64,000 bases of DNA from Cylindrospermum sp. NIES-4074 (GTDB taxonomy: Bacteria; Cyanobacteriota; Cyanobacteriia; Cyanobacteriales; Nostocaceae). Below the pieces are notes generated by a model that saw only the letters and a list, made by a program, of their open reading frames with translations, was not told the origin of the DNA and made no database searches. This document shows positions 45,768 to 53,993 of the stretch, piece after piece (position 1 is the first letter of the stretch; the number at the start of each line of letters is the position of its first letter). The DNA lies in the NCBI GenBank assembly GCA_003994795.1, contig AP018269.1:1801346-1865345 (forward strand), in the 5' to 3' direction. Both the position numbers and the translations under genes were made by a program.

Positions 45768-47492
45768 ATGGTAGCGCTCACCGAAAGAATTGAAAAAAGG
45801 CTCACCATAGAGACTGTGGAAGTTGCGGAAGATACTACGGCAATTCGTTCTCTGGATTGGGATCGCGATCGCTTCGATATTGAGTTCGGTCTGCAAAATG
45901 GTACGACTTACAACTCATTTCTCATTCGCGGTGAGCAAACTGCTTTAGTTGATACCTCCCACGAAAAGTTTCGCCAGCTTTATTTTGATACACTCACGGG
46001 TCTAATTAACCCGACTGAGATTGATTATTTGATTATCAGCCACACCGAGCCAGACCACAGCGGCTTAGTTAAAGATTTGTTGCAAATGGCTCCAGAGATC
46101 ACCGTTGTGGGTTCTAAGGTGGCAATTCAGTTTCTGGAGGATTTGGTACATTGGCCGTTTAAGCGGCGAATTGTGAAAAATGGCGATCGCTTGGATTTGG
46201 GCAACGGACACGAATTTGAATTCGTCATCGCCCCCAATTTACACTGGCCTGATACCATTTTCAGCTTTGACCACAAAACCAAAACTCTCTTCACCTGCGA
46301 TGCTTTTGGGTTGCACTATTGCTCCCACAGCACTTTTGATGAAGATTTAGCAGCGATTGAAGCGGATTATCAATATTATTACGATTGCTTGATGGGGCCA
46401 AATGCCCGTTCTGTGTTGTCTGCCCTCAAGCGGATGGCGGAACTCAAAACCATCAAGATGATTGCCACCGGTCACGGCCCGCTATTATACCACAATGTGG
46501 AAGAATTAACCGGACGTTATCGGACTTGGAGCCAAACACAAACCAAGGCAGAAACGGCAATTGGGTTATTTTACGTTGCTGATTATGGATATAGCGATCG
46601 CCTAGTGCAAGCGATCGCCAACGGGATCACTAAAACTGGTGTAGCGGTGGAATTGGTGGACTTGAAAGCCGCAGTTGATTTGCAAGAAATCCGGGAATTA
46701 GTGGGACGCTGTGCCGGTTTGGTGGTGGGAATGCCCCCGGCTGCAAGCGATGCTACGACACAAGCAGCACTCAGTACAGTTTTAGGATCTGCCAAAGACA
46801 AACAAGCGATCGGCATTTTTGAAACTGGGGGTGGAGATGATGAACCCACTTATCCATTGTTAAACAAATTCCGGGCATTAGGTTTGCACGTAGGCTTTCC
46901 CGTGATTGAGATTCGGGAAGCACCCACAGAAAACACCTACAAACTGTGTGAAGAAGCGGGAACAGACTTAGGACAATGGGTAACACGCGATCGCAGCATC
47001 AAAGCGATGAAATCCCTCAGTGCTGACTTAGATAAGGCTTTGGGCAGAATCAGCGGCGGACTGTACATTATTACCGCCAAAAAAGGCGACGTATCCAGCG
47101 CCATGTTAGCTTCTTGGGTGTGCCAAGCTAGCTTTAAACCATTGGGATTTTCCATAGCAGTAGCAAAGGATCGGGCGATTGAGTCATTGATGCAAGTTGG
47201 CGATCGCTTTGTTCTCAACGTCTTGGAAGAAGGAAATTATCAAAAACTGATGAAACACTTCTTAAAACGGTTCGCCCCCGGTGCAGATCGTTTTGAAGAT
47301 GTGAAAACCCAACCAGCCCAAAACGGTGCCCCCATCCTCACCGAAGCCCTAGCTTACATGGAGTGTGAAGTCGTTAGCCGCATGGATTGTGGCGACCACT
47401 GGACAGTATACAGCACCGTCTACGCCGGAAGAGTATCTAACCCAGATGGACTCACAGCCGTTCACCACCGCAAAGTTGGAAACCATTATTAA
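45768..47492 (+). CDS. flv3: Flavodiiron protein Flv3
   Basis: A 574-residue class C flavodiiron protein: metallo-beta-lactamase-like diiron domain, flavodoxin domain (from about 265, FYVADYGYSDRLVQAI) and C-terminal flavin reductase domain (about 420 on, SGGLYIITAKKGDVSSAML). The diiron site is canonical: H-T-E-P-D-H in IISHTEPDHSGLV. The N-terminal region (AIRSLDWDRDRFDIEFGLQN) and C-terminal HHRKVGNHY match Flv3 as I remember it. With Flv1 it reduces O2 to water using reducing power from photosystem I, protecting it under fluctuating light. A strong AAGGAGGGGG site precedes ATG 45768. flv1 follows after an inserted cassette. Confidence 0.95.
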   Translation: MVALTERIEKRLTIETVEVAEDTTAIRSLDWDRDRFDIEFGLQNGTTYNSFLIRGEQTALVDTSHEKFRQLYFDTLTGLINPTEIDYLIISHTEPDHSGLVKDLLQMAPEITVVGSKVAIQFLEDLVHWPFKRRIVKNGDRLDLGNGHEFEFVIAPNLHWPDTIFSFDHKTKTLFTCDAFGLHYCSHSTFDEDLAAIEADYQYYYDCLMGPNARSVLSALKRMAELKTIKMIATGHGPLLYHNVEELTGRYRTWSQTQTKAETAIGLFYVADYGYSDRLVQAIANGITKTGVAVELVDLKAAVDLQEIRELVGRCAGLVVGMPPAASDATTQAALSTVLGSAKDKQAIGIFETGGGDDEPTYPLLNKFRALGLHVGFPVIEIREAPTENTYKLCEEAGTDLGQWVTRDRSIKAMKSLSADLDKALGRISGGLYIITAKKGDVSSAMLASWVCQASFKPLGFSIAVAKDRAIESLMQVGDRFVLNVLEEGNYQKLMKHFLKRFAPGADRFEDVKTQPAQNGAPILTEALAYMECEVVSRMDCGDHWTVYSTVYAGRVSNPDGLTAVHHRKVGNHY

Positions 47493-47502
47493 AATCTTGT
47501 AC

Positions 47503-47541
47503 CCCTCCTCGCTTGCGGGGAGGGGCTAGGGGTGGGGTGTT
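47503..47541. repeat. CCTCCTCGCTTGCGGGGAGG repeat, left copy
   Basis: CCTCGCTTGCGGGGAGG folds on itself and is followed by GGCTAGGGGTGGGGTG. Similar copies at 47705-47748 and, inverted, at 48118-48155 flank the DUF559 gene. Confidence 0.75.
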
Positions 47542-47664
47542 ACGGCTGTGGAACAACGATATAGTGCTTAAATAAAGACAGCCGTCAGTACCACCTATAC
47601 TATATTGCACAAATCTTGTAACGGTATTCACTTACCAGTTCATAAAATTGAATACCAATAACAA

Positions 47665-48129
47665 ATGATTCAAGATCATCACTTCACACCCAATCCTAAT
47701 TCTTGTCCCCCCTCCTCGCTTGCGGGGAGGGGGTTAGGGGGTGGGGTTCCTGTGCCTTGGCAAAGTCCACCAGAACTATGGGAAAAACTAAAACCTTTAG
47801 CCCGACAAATGCGGACAGAACCCACATTAGCAGAAAAGCTACTTTGGCAAAGATTAAAAAATAGGCAACTGCTAGGTTTTAAGTTTCGTCGTCAGCAGGT
47901 TATTGATAGATTTATAGTTGACTTTTATTGCCACGAAACAAAATTGGTAATTGAAGTAGATGGAGAAATTCACAACTATACTCAAGCAGAAGATGCTATT
48001 CGACAAGAGTTTTTAGAGTCTTTGGGTTTGCGGGTAGTCAGATTTAATAATGAGGATGTTTTGTTAAGGATAGAGAGGGTTTTAGGAGAAATAAATTGTG
48101 CGTTGGTTGCAATAAAACCCCACCCCTAG
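47665..48129 (+). CDS. DUF559 domain protein (Vsr/restriction-endonuclease-like fold)
   Basis: A 154-residue protein with a DUF559 core from about residue 49: MRTEPTLAEKLLWQRLKNRQ, FKFRRQQVIDRFIVDFYC, LVIEVDGEIHNYTQAE and LRVVRFNNEDVL. The E-V-D-G with the preceding D/Y residues forms a PD-(D/E)XK-type nuclease site, as in Vsr-like endonucleases. The first 35 residues (SCPPSSLAGRGLGGGVPVP) and the last codons (KPHP) are encoded by the flanking G-rich repeat, so the conserved protein probably starts near residue 40-50. It lies between flv3 and flv1 on the same strand, bounded by inverted repeat copies, and looks like an inserted cassette. Confidence 0.8.
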   Translation: MIQDHHFTPNPNSCPPSSLAGRGLGGGVPVPWQSPPELWEKLKPLARQMRTEPTLAEKLLWQRLKNRQLLGFKFRRQQVIDRFIVDFYCHETKLVIEVDGEIHNYTQAEDAIRQEFLESLGLRVVRFNNEDVLLRIERVLGEINCALVAIKPHP

Positions 48130-48155
48130 CCCCTCCCCGCAAGCGAGGAGGGGGA
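47705..48155. mobile_element. Putative DUF559 cassette bounded by inverted G-rich repeats
   Basis: The left border CCTCCTCGCTTGCGGGGAGG (about 47708-47727) and right border CCTCCCCGCAAGCGAGGAGG (about 48133-48152) are perfect inverses enclosing the DUF559 gene. A further direct copy of the left border lies at 47503-47541. The interruption separates flv3 and flv1. No transposase is present. A nuclease-driven or repeat-mediated origin is inference. Confidence 0.55.
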
Positions 48156-48191
48156 CAAGAAAGAACTTATTGAAAATAAGGAAATAACGCC

Positions 48192-49898
48192 ATGTCAGAA
48201 ACTAAACCCCGTGACGTTCAAATACTCCCCATTGGGACAGACACCACAATATTGCGATCGCGCAGTTGGGCAAGGCTGAGATTTGAAATAGAATATGCTC
48301 TAGCCAAAGGTACCACCGCTAACTCTTTTTTAATTCAAGGTGATAAAATCGCCATCATCGACCCACCAGGGGAAACCTTTACGGAAATATACCTGGATGC
48401 GTTGCAAAAAAGATTTGATATCACCGCCATTGATTACGTAATACTCGGACACGTCAACCCTAACCGAGCCGCCACTTTAAAAGCTTTATTAGAAATTGCC
48501 CCGCAAATCACCTTTGTATGTTCTAATCCAGGGGCGATTAATTTGCGGGGGGCGTTGGAAAACCCAGATTTACAAATTTTGGTGATGCGGGGTGAAGAAA
48601 CCCTAGATTTAGGTAAAGGGCATCATTTACAATTTATTCCCACGCCCAACCCCCGCTATGCTGATGAACTTTGCACCTACGACCCCCAAACAGAAATACT
48701 CTACACAGATAAATTATTTGGGGCGCATATTTGTGCTGACCAAGTATTTGATGAAGGTTGGGAAATCTTTAATGAAGACAGGCGCTATTATTTCGATTGT
48801 TTAATGGCACCCCATGCGCGACAAGTTGAAACAGCCCTAGATAAACTCTCCGATTTGCCGGTGAGATTGTACGCCACTGGACACGGCCCTTTGGTGCGCT
48901 ATGCTTTACATGAACTCACCACAGCTTATCGCCAATGGAGTCAGCAACAAACATCTGCCGACTTGACAGTAGCGTTAATTTATGCTTCCGCCTATGGGAA
49001 TACTGCAACTTTAGCTCAGGCGATCGCACATGGCATCACTAAAGCCGGTGTTAATGTAGAATCAATTAACTGTGAATTTGCTGACCCCGAAGAAATCCGC
49101 ACCGCAGTAGAAAAAGCAGCAGGCTTTGTTATTGGTTCTCCTACCCTTGGTGGACACGCACCCACACCTGTAGAAACCGCATTAGGAATTGTATTATCAA
49201 CCGCCACAAATAATAAATTGGCTGGTGTCTTCGGTTCCTTTGGTTGGAGTGGAGAAGCGGTTGATTTAATTGAAGGTAAACTCAAAGACGCAGGTTACAG
49301 ATTTGGTTTTGACCCCATCCGCGTCAAATTCAAACCCAACGATGTCACCCTGCAAACCTGCGAAGAAGCCGGTACAGATTTCGCCCAAGCCCTGAAAAAA
49401 TCAACAAAAGTTCGCGCACCCAGACAACCAGCCACCAATGTAGAACAAGCCGTAGGGCGGATAATTGGTTCTCTGTGCGTAGTTACAGCCAGACAAGGCG
49501 ATGTCACCAGCGGAATGTTAGCATCTTGGGTAAGTCAAGCTAGCTTCAATCCTCCCGGTTTAACCATTGCAGTAGCTAAAGACCGGGCTATGGAACCACT
49601 TTCTCACTCAGGAAACAAGTTTGTGGTGAATATTTTGGCTGAAGGCAAGGAACTCAGAAAGCATTTTATGAAAACCTTTGCCCCAGGTCAAGACCGTTTT
49701 GCAGGACTCAACACCGAAGAAGCCAGCAACGGCTGTCCTATCCTCACCGATTCTCTAGCATACCTGGAGTGTTCCGTCCTCAACCGCATGGAAGCTGGCG
49801 ATCATTGGCTAGTTTATGCCACTGTTGATAGTGGTAAAGTCCTAAATAATGATGGCATCACCGCCATCAACCGCCGCAAGTCAGCCAACCATTATTAA
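48192..49898 (+). CDS. flv1: Flavodiiron protein Flv1
   Basis: A 568-residue partner of Flv3 with the same three domains. The diiron site is non-canonical: ILGHVNPNRAATLK replaces the H-x-E-x-D-H ligands, a known feature of Flv1/Flv2-type proteins. The start (DVQILPIGTDTTILRSRSW then ARLRFEIEYALAKGTTANSF) and the end (NRRKSANHY) match Flv1 as I remember it. Flv1 is thought to work only as a hetero-oligomer with Flv3. AAGGAAAT precedes ATG 48192. It lies 700 bases after flv3, with the DUF559 cassette between. Confidence 0.95.
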   Translation: MSETKPRDVQILPIGTDTTILRSRSWARLRFEIEYALAKGTTANSFLIQGDKIAIIDPPGETFTEIYLDALQKRFDITAIDYVILGHVNPNRAATLKALLEIAPQITFVCSNPGAINLRGALENPDLQILVMRGEETLDLGKGHHLQFIPTPNPRYADELCTYDPQTEILYTDKLFGAHICADQVFDEGWEIFNEDRRYYFDCLMAPHARQVETALDKLSDLPVRLYATGHGPLVRYALHELTTAYRQWSQQQTSADLTVALIYASAYGNTATLAQAIAHGITKAGVNVESINCEFADPEEIRTAVEKAAGFVIGSPTLGGHAPTPVETALGIVLSTATNNKLAGVFGSFGWSGEAVDLIEGKLKDAGYRFGFDPIRVKFKPNDVTLQTCEEAGTDFAQALKKSTKVRAPRQPATNVEQAVGRIIGSLCVVTARQGDVTSGMLASWVSQASFNPPGLTIAVAKDRAMEPLSHSGNKFVVNILAEGKELRKHFMKTFAPGQDRFAGLNTEEASNGCPILTDSLAYLECSVLNRMEAGDHWLVYATVDSGKVLNNDGITAINRRKSANHY

Positions 49899-49955
49899 AA
49901 ACCCCACCCCGCTATTTTGTGGAGGGGTTAAACAATCTTAATTGCCAAGCTTGTT

Positions 49956-50092
49956 CCATCTAAATAAAATATAACTCTTGTGGGGTGGGCATCTTGCCCG
50001 CCCAAACCCTGCAAATATTGCCAAGGTTACATCTAAATAAAAAATAACTCTTGTGGGGTGGGCATCTTGCCCGCCCAAATTCTGCAAACTAG
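49956..50092. repeat. Tandem 74 bp repeat with GGGTGGGCATCTTGCCCGCC hairpin
   Basis: CATCTAAATAAAAT...TTGTGGGGTGGGCATCTT begins at 49956 and again at 50030. Each unit holds a GGGTGGGCATCTTGCCCGCCC palindrome, a dispersed family (also near 18118 inverted). It lies between flv1 and the ParD gene. Confidence 0.8.
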
Positions 50093-50147
50093 GTTTGCAA
50101 CAGCTTATCATTTGGGTAAAGCTGATTGTAAATTGTAGGGATAAATC

Positions 50148-50408
50148 ATGAACATTGAGCTAAAACCTGAACATGAGCAATTTATCCAGGCTCAAATTGC
50201 CAACGGCAGATTTACAAATGCAGATGAAGTAATTGATATAGCGTTTCAACTTCTAGCAAACTTAAACTCTGATTATGTTGACTGGGTAGAAGCAACACGG
50301 CAAAAAGTTGATGTCGCTATTGCAGAACTTGAACGCGGGGAAGGTTTGGATGGTGAAACCGTTGTCATGCAAATCTTAGAAAGATTCAAAAAAGCTCGTG
50401 AGGCTTAG
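50148..50408 (+). CDS. ParD-like type II antitoxin
   Basis: An 86-residue protein in the ParD/CopG-like style: MNIELKPEHEQFIQAQIANG then RFTNADEVIDIAFQLLANLN, with an acidic helical C-terminus. N-terminal ribbon-helix-helix DNA binding and C-terminal toxin neutralisation are typical. It is followed two bases later by a ParE-like toxin gene, here truncated. It could still regulate its own promoter. Confidence 0.82.
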   Translation: MNIELKPEHEQFIQAQIANGRFTNADEVIDIAFQLLANLNSDYVDWVEATRQKVDVAIAELERGEGLDGETVVMQILERFKKAREA

Positions 50409-50410
50409 GA

Positions 50411-50626
50411 ATGACTCGCTACATCATCGCACCATCTGCAAGCCGCGACTTAAATGCAATTGCTGATTATTTTCTCGTGCGAAACATGGAAGCAGGAGAA
50501 AAACTATTTAGAGAATTCAACAATAAATGCCAAAACTTGGCGAAATTCCCGAACGTAGGACGCAGTTGTGGTCATGTTAGACCTTTATTGCATGGCTTGC
50601 TGCTAGCTACTGGTTATTTTATCTAG
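50411..50626 (+). pseudogene. ParE-like toxin, truncated
   Basis: A 71-residue protein, MTRYIIAPSASRDLNAIADY onward, that matches the first two thirds of ParE/RelE-fold toxins (SASRDLNAIADYFL; NLAKFPNVGRSCGHVRP). ParE proteins normally have about 95-100 residues, ending in a strand pair (GYIIFY and VVSGHRDL-type). Here reading stops after LLLATGYFI, so about 25 residues including the final strand and active-site region are missing. It is probably inactive. The intact antitoxin gene upstream may be a relic. Confidence 0.7.
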
Positions 50627-50736
50627 TAAATCAAAAATGAACGAATAAAGAATAACAAGATTTTGCTACTGGAGGTGCAAAACAAGGGAGTGTTTTATTT
50701 ACCTGGTAAAAAAATGTGTTATGTTCCCTCGTTTTC

Positions 50737-50878
50737 CCTCGTTCCCAGTCTCCGACTGGGAATGCTCTCTAGGAGGTTCCACCTCCCGTCCCAGAAGACA
50801 CAACACCTTACCCAACTGTATCCTGAGAGTTGAGGCAGAGCCTCACTGATTGCATTCCCAGGTAGAACCTGGGAAGAG
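50737..50878. repeat. CTCGTTCCCAGTCTCCGACTGGGAATGC repeat block
   Basis: TCGTTCCCAGTCTCCGACTGG and ATTCCCAGGTAGAACCTGGGA palindromes with AGGTTCCACCTCC between them. Related to the element at 17721-17827. Confidence 0.65.
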
Positions 50879-50942
50879 CAGAATAATTTATTTCGAGTTG
50901 ACAAATAATTTATGTAAGGATATAGTTTGAGTGTGTAAACAG

Positions 50943-50973
50943 AAAAAGCCCGTGAAGTACTAGTTCACGAGGC
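50943..50973 (-). terminator. Minus-strand rho-independent terminator
   Basis: GCCCGTGAA (50948-50956) and TTCACGAGGC (50964-50973) pair with one bulge. The A run at 50943-50947 gives a U run on the minus strand. It ends the small minus-strand unit that starts near 51264. Confidence 0.7.
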
Positions 50974-50997
50974 TGTTAATTTAAACATACAAAAAAG

Positions 50998-51112
50998 TTA
51001 CTTTTGTTTCAACTGGGTAACAACAGACTCCATGAATTTAGTGGTGGAATCAGTATTTTTGGCTGTGGTTGCCACATTTAGACTAATGTAAGCGCCCAAA
51101 ACCGAACGTAGT
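50998..51112 (-). pseudogene. Possible gene-tail remnant on the minus strand
   Basis: A minus-strand frame reads LRSVLGAYISLNVATTAKN then TDSTTKFMESVVTQLKQK and a stop, directly before a terminator. It has no start codon of its own apart from an internal TTG. The composition looks like true protein sequence. It may be the C-terminal part of a gene whose N-terminal part is the 39-residue frame upstream, now separated by stops. Confidence 0.35.
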
Positions 51113-51144
51113 TGTATAGGCTATGTTTTTTACAGATAACCAAC

Positions 51145-51264
51145 TTACTTGATCGACTTAACTATATCAAGTAAAGTTCTGGCCAAAGAATCGGCTGGCA
51201 ATTGTTTTTGCAATTGAACTACCAAAAGCAAAGCTAAGAACAAAGCAAAAAGTAGCTTGATCAT
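51145..51264 (-). CDS. Short hydrophobic-leader protein or truncated gene start
   Basis: A 39-residue frame from ATG 51264: MIKLLFALFLALLLVVQLQK, then QLPADSLARTLLDIVKSIK. The first 18 residues look like a signal peptide or membrane helix. AGGAC lies about ten bases upstream. It may be an intact small membrane protein or the front end of a broken secreted protein whose tail lies at 50998-51112. Confidence 0.45.
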   Translation of the reverse strand: MIKLLFALFLALLLVVQLQKQLPADSLARTLLDIVKSIK

Positions 51265-51315
51265 CTTTTTAAGTCCTATTTATTTTATTTGTAAAGAATA
51301 TCATAAAATTTAACT

Positions 51316-51351
51316 AGCGTCGCGACAAAAGACAGCGACGCTGGTTTTTTT
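51316..51351 (+). terminator. Plus-strand rho-independent terminator
   Basis: AGCGTCGC (51316-51323) and GCGACGCT (51335-51342) form an 8-bp GC-rich stem followed by GGTTTTTTT. It lies in front of the Uma2 gene and would shield it from upstream transcription. Confidence 0.75.
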
Positions 51352-51443
51352 ATGATATTTAGATAATATATTAGCACTTCAGCGCTTAAATAGATAGTAA
51401 GTGTTTCGTAAAATACTTATCAGATTTATTAAATATCAGTTTA

Positions 51444-52007
51444 ATGAATACCGTTGTCCTGAATCTAGCGCCAGTTGTTCGTCTCACAGATGAAAAATTT
51501 TATCAACTGTGTGTCGCCAACGAAGATTTAAACTTAGAACTCAGCGCAACAGGACAACTGATTATTCTCCCTGGTGCGGGAGGAGAAAAAGGTATTCAGG
51601 AAGCAAACCTAATTACAGATTTAGGTATTTGGAACGAGCAAACGAAATTAGGAATAGTCTTCAGTTCCTCTACAATATTCAGACTTCCCAATGGCGCCAA
51701 GCGATCGCCAGACGCATCTTGGATAAAATTAGAAAGATGGAAAACTCTGACTGCTGAAGAACGCCAAAAATTTCCGCCACTAACACCAGACTTTATAATA
51801 GAACTCAGGTCGGAAACAGACCGATTAAAAACCCTGCAAGAAAAAATGCAGGAATATATAGAAAATGGTTTGCGCTTGGGTTGGTTAATTAACCCTCAAG
51901 CACAGCAAGTAGAAATTTATCGACCAGAAAAACCTGTCGAAATCGTGCAACTTCCCGCGCTACTTTCTGGAGAAGAGGTTTTACCAGGCTTTGAATTACA
52001 AATGTGA
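51444..52007 (+). CDS. Uma2 (DUF820) family putative restriction-endonuclease-like protein
   Basis: A 187-residue member of a family expanded in cyanobacteria. The PD-(D/E)XK-like core is visible: KRSPDASWIKLERW, TPDFIIELRSETDRLKTLQE (E-x-R/K) and YIENGLRLGWLINPQAQQVE. Members are often annotated as nucleases or transposase relatives, but their function has not been shown to my knowledge. It is monocistronic between a terminator (51316-51351) and a palindrome-rich tail. Confidence 0.85.
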   Translation: MNTVVLNLAPVVRLTDEKFYQLCVANEDLNLELSATGQLIILPGAGGEKGIQEANLITDLGIWNEQTKLGIVFSSSTIFRLPNGAKRSPDASWIKLERWKTLTAEERQKFPPLTPDFIIELRSETDRLKTLQEKMQEYIENGLRLGWLINPQAQQVEIYRPEKPVEIVQLPALLSGEEVLPGFELQM

Positions 52008-52139
52008 TCAGCTAAAACACATCTAATTTGATATCTAAACTTGATGAAACTCTTGTGGGTTGGGCCGGACAGCCCGACCTAATTATACAATTTAAATGTA
52101 AAACAGCTTATCGCTTGTTTGTAAACTAGTTATTAAAAA

Positions 52140-52164
52140 AACGTCTAGATATACACTAGACGTT
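52140..52164 (-). terminator. Terminator of the PEP-CTERM gene
   Basis: ACGTCTAG and CTAGACGT pair around a 7-base loop. On the minus strand the stem is followed by TTTTTTAATA, a good U run. It lies about 30 bases beyond the stop codon of the gene ending at 52196. Confidence 0.85.
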
Positions 52165-52195
52165 GCTAAGATATTAGACAAAGTTGCTGCTTGGT

Positions 52196-52933
52196 CTAAG
52201 CAACTTGGCGAGATTTAAATTTCTTCATAGCGACGCCAAGACCTGCTGCTGTCAGTGTACCCAAAATTGTCAGCGGTTCTGGGACAGGTTTCTCGCCCTG
52301 ATATTCTACTGTGAATGTTGCACTCGCCAATGTTGTAATGTTGGTGCTAACATTACCACCGCCACCTGCAATACCAGTAAAGATTGACGTGAAGGGAGCC
52401 ACGCTAAAATTACCAGATCCTAAAAATTGCCCGATATCCGCAGCATTAGTAAAGGCGATAGAATTTGAGCCATTGATAGTGAAAGGCCCGAAACCGCTTG
52501 GGGTATTAGGAGCCAATTCACTATATTCCTGTTTACCAATCAAAGGTGATGAAGGAAAAGGATTTAATGTACTTAGGACTGCTGGCGCACCTGCAACCGG
52601 AACTAACTTGTACTTGTCAACAAAAGTACCTACCGTAAAGGTTTGAGCCTGTGCAGCCGTGTTAGTGATAGTCCCACCACTAGTGAGGCTAGCGCTGAGG
52701 CTAACTAGCACTTTGGTGATTGTTTCCCCTGCAAGCGGATTGTACTTGCTAACAGTTAATTTCGGAGTACCGTTTAATTCCGTTACGAGGTTGCTGAAAG
52801 AATCGCTACTAGTACTAGAGAATAGTACGGTAGCTGCGTTAGCTTTTGGGGTTACGACTAGAGAAGCTAGAGAAACCGAAGCTACTAGTCCAGCAATCTT
52901 CAAGGTTCGAGAAATTGGTGTTGTTGTTAACAT
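52196..52933 (-). CDS. PEP-CTERM sorting domain protein
   Basis: A 245-residue secreted protein. The N-terminus is a signal peptide (LKIAGLVASVSLASLVVTP, cleavage near ANA-AT). The body is Thr/Ser/Asn-rich with beta-sandwich character. The C-terminus is the classic PEP-CTERM tag: PVPEPLTILGTLTAAGLGVA followed by MKKFKSRQ. Proteins with this tag are sorted by an exosortase (EpsH/XrtA type) to the outer surface, often linked with exopolysaccharide. No exosortase is in this window. The binding partner is unknown. Confidence 0.9.
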   Translation of the reverse strand: MLTTTPISRTLKIAGLVASVSLASLVVTPKANAATVLFSSTSSDSFSNLVTELNGTPKLTVSKYNPLAGETITKVLVSLSASLTSGGTITNTAAQAQTFTVGTFVDKYKLVPVAGAPAVLSTLNPFPSSPLIGKQEYSELAPNTPSGFGPFTINGSNSIAFTNAADIGQFLGSGNFSVAPFTSIFTGIAGGGGNVSTNITTLASATFTVEYQGEKPVPEPLTILGTLTAAGLGVAMKKFKSRQVA

Positions 52934-53687
52934 AATCCTTATTTCATCAATTAAGTGGTAGGTGACAGTTGGATAGAAACTGGGGTTTTTACTCCTTCGC
53001 TCATATCCTTTGTTTACCGTGGCTTTACAGTTGGATATTTTAGCCCTGAGTGTATAATTTTTTTATGCAAACACGTGTTTTAGTTTTTTAGCTTCCGGAA
53101 AAAGAAAAAGTGTTTATACTTAACCTTAATAGCATTAAGCTACAAAAATAACTGAAAAGCAAGTTTTTGAGTATTACTTCGCGAAAACTTTATTTTTAGC
53201 TTTAACATCTTTAAACTTAAACTTTATACTTTACTCTGCACAGAGAAAAATCTCTTAAAAAAGAATGCTCCCATCAGTATGCAATTAGCGGGGTATTTAA
53301 AAAGACCACTCTCTTGTTGACTATCAAGTTGAGAACTTCGTGTGGTGTTTCACCAATTATTCATCCACCAGTCGCTTAACTGAAATTGTCGCGACTGACT
53401 CCCGTGATAACTCAAATAAAAAAAGTTACCCACCCCGCAATCGGAGTGGGTAACTTTTATTTAGCCGTGATCATACAAGAAAATACTGTTATCGACTTTT
53501 GCTTTTACAAAAGTGCTGAACGAATATAATTCGCTATTACACAAGCATAATCCGCCTATGCGGACTAACAAAAAATCGAGTATTTTAAACCTGTCTACGG
53601 GGTTTTGCCTGTATAGCCGTACCTTTGCCAGGGCTAAGACATTAGACTTCTCAGACAACCTCTAAATTAAGGTTTAGTCTGTTTAGT
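52934..53687. other. Intergenic region between the PEP-CTERM gene and rbp
   Basis: About 750 bases without a convincing gene. It contains a strong symmetric terminator (53422-53458) and the AT-rich promoter region of the PEP-CTERM gene. A 65-codon minus frame at 53461-53658 lacks a ribosome site and family resemblance. Confidence 0.6.
53422..53458. terminator. Strong symmetric terminator hairpin
   Basis: AAAGTTACCCACCCCG and CGGAGTGGGTAACTTT form a 16-bp stem with one mismatch and a 4-base loop, flanked by A and T runs on both sides. On the minus strand it would stop transcription from rbp. Confidence 0.85.
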
Positions 53688-53993
53688 TTAGTAACGGCGA
53701 GAACCGCCACCGCCACCGCCACGGTTACCGCCAAAAGAGCCACCTCTATCTTCCTTGGGCTTGGCTTTGTTGACCTTAAGGTCACGCCCCATCCATTCAG
53801 CACCATCAAGAGCATCAATAGCAGCAGTTTCTTCAGCTTCTGAATTCATTTCAACAAAAGCGAAGCCGCGCAAGCGACCTGTCTCACGGTCAGTAGGCAG
53901 CTGAACTCGCTTTACAGTACCATATTCTGCAAACACGGCACTCAGCGCGTCTTGTGTAACATCGTAAGAGAGGTTACCTACGTAAATTGACAT
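53688..53993 (-). CDS. rbp: Glycine-rich RNA-binding protein (RRM)
   Basis: A 101-residue protein with one RNA recognition motif. RNP2 is IYVGNL (residues 3-8) and RNP1 is RGFAFVEM (residues 42-49). The tail from about residue 82 is Gly/Arg-rich (GGSFGGNRGGGGGGSRRY). Cyanobacterial Rbp proteins bind mRNA, are often cold-induced and help target transcripts to membranes. The upstream region (54000-54100) may be a cold-responsive leader, but I see no diagnostic box. Which Rbp paralogue it is cannot be told. Confidence 0.95.
   Translation of the reverse strand: MSIYVGNLSYDVTQDALSAVFAEYGTVKRVQLPTDRETGRLRGFAFVEMNSEAEETAAIDALDGAEWMGRDLKVNKAKPKEDRGGSFGGNRGGGGGGSRRY

Larger units (their letters stand above)
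50627..51443. other. Gene-poor region with repeats, small frame and terminators
   Basis: About 820 bases holding a CTCGTTCCCAG-type repeat (50737-50878), a minus-strand unit made of a 39-residue frame (51145-51264), a gene-tail-like frame and a terminator (50943-50973), and a plus-strand terminator hairpin (51316-51351). Confidence 0.6.

Noticed and set aside
53461-53658. Minus-strand frame of 65 codons next to rbp
   Set aside because: It starts and ends around a terminator hairpin region, has no ribosome-binding site and no family match.
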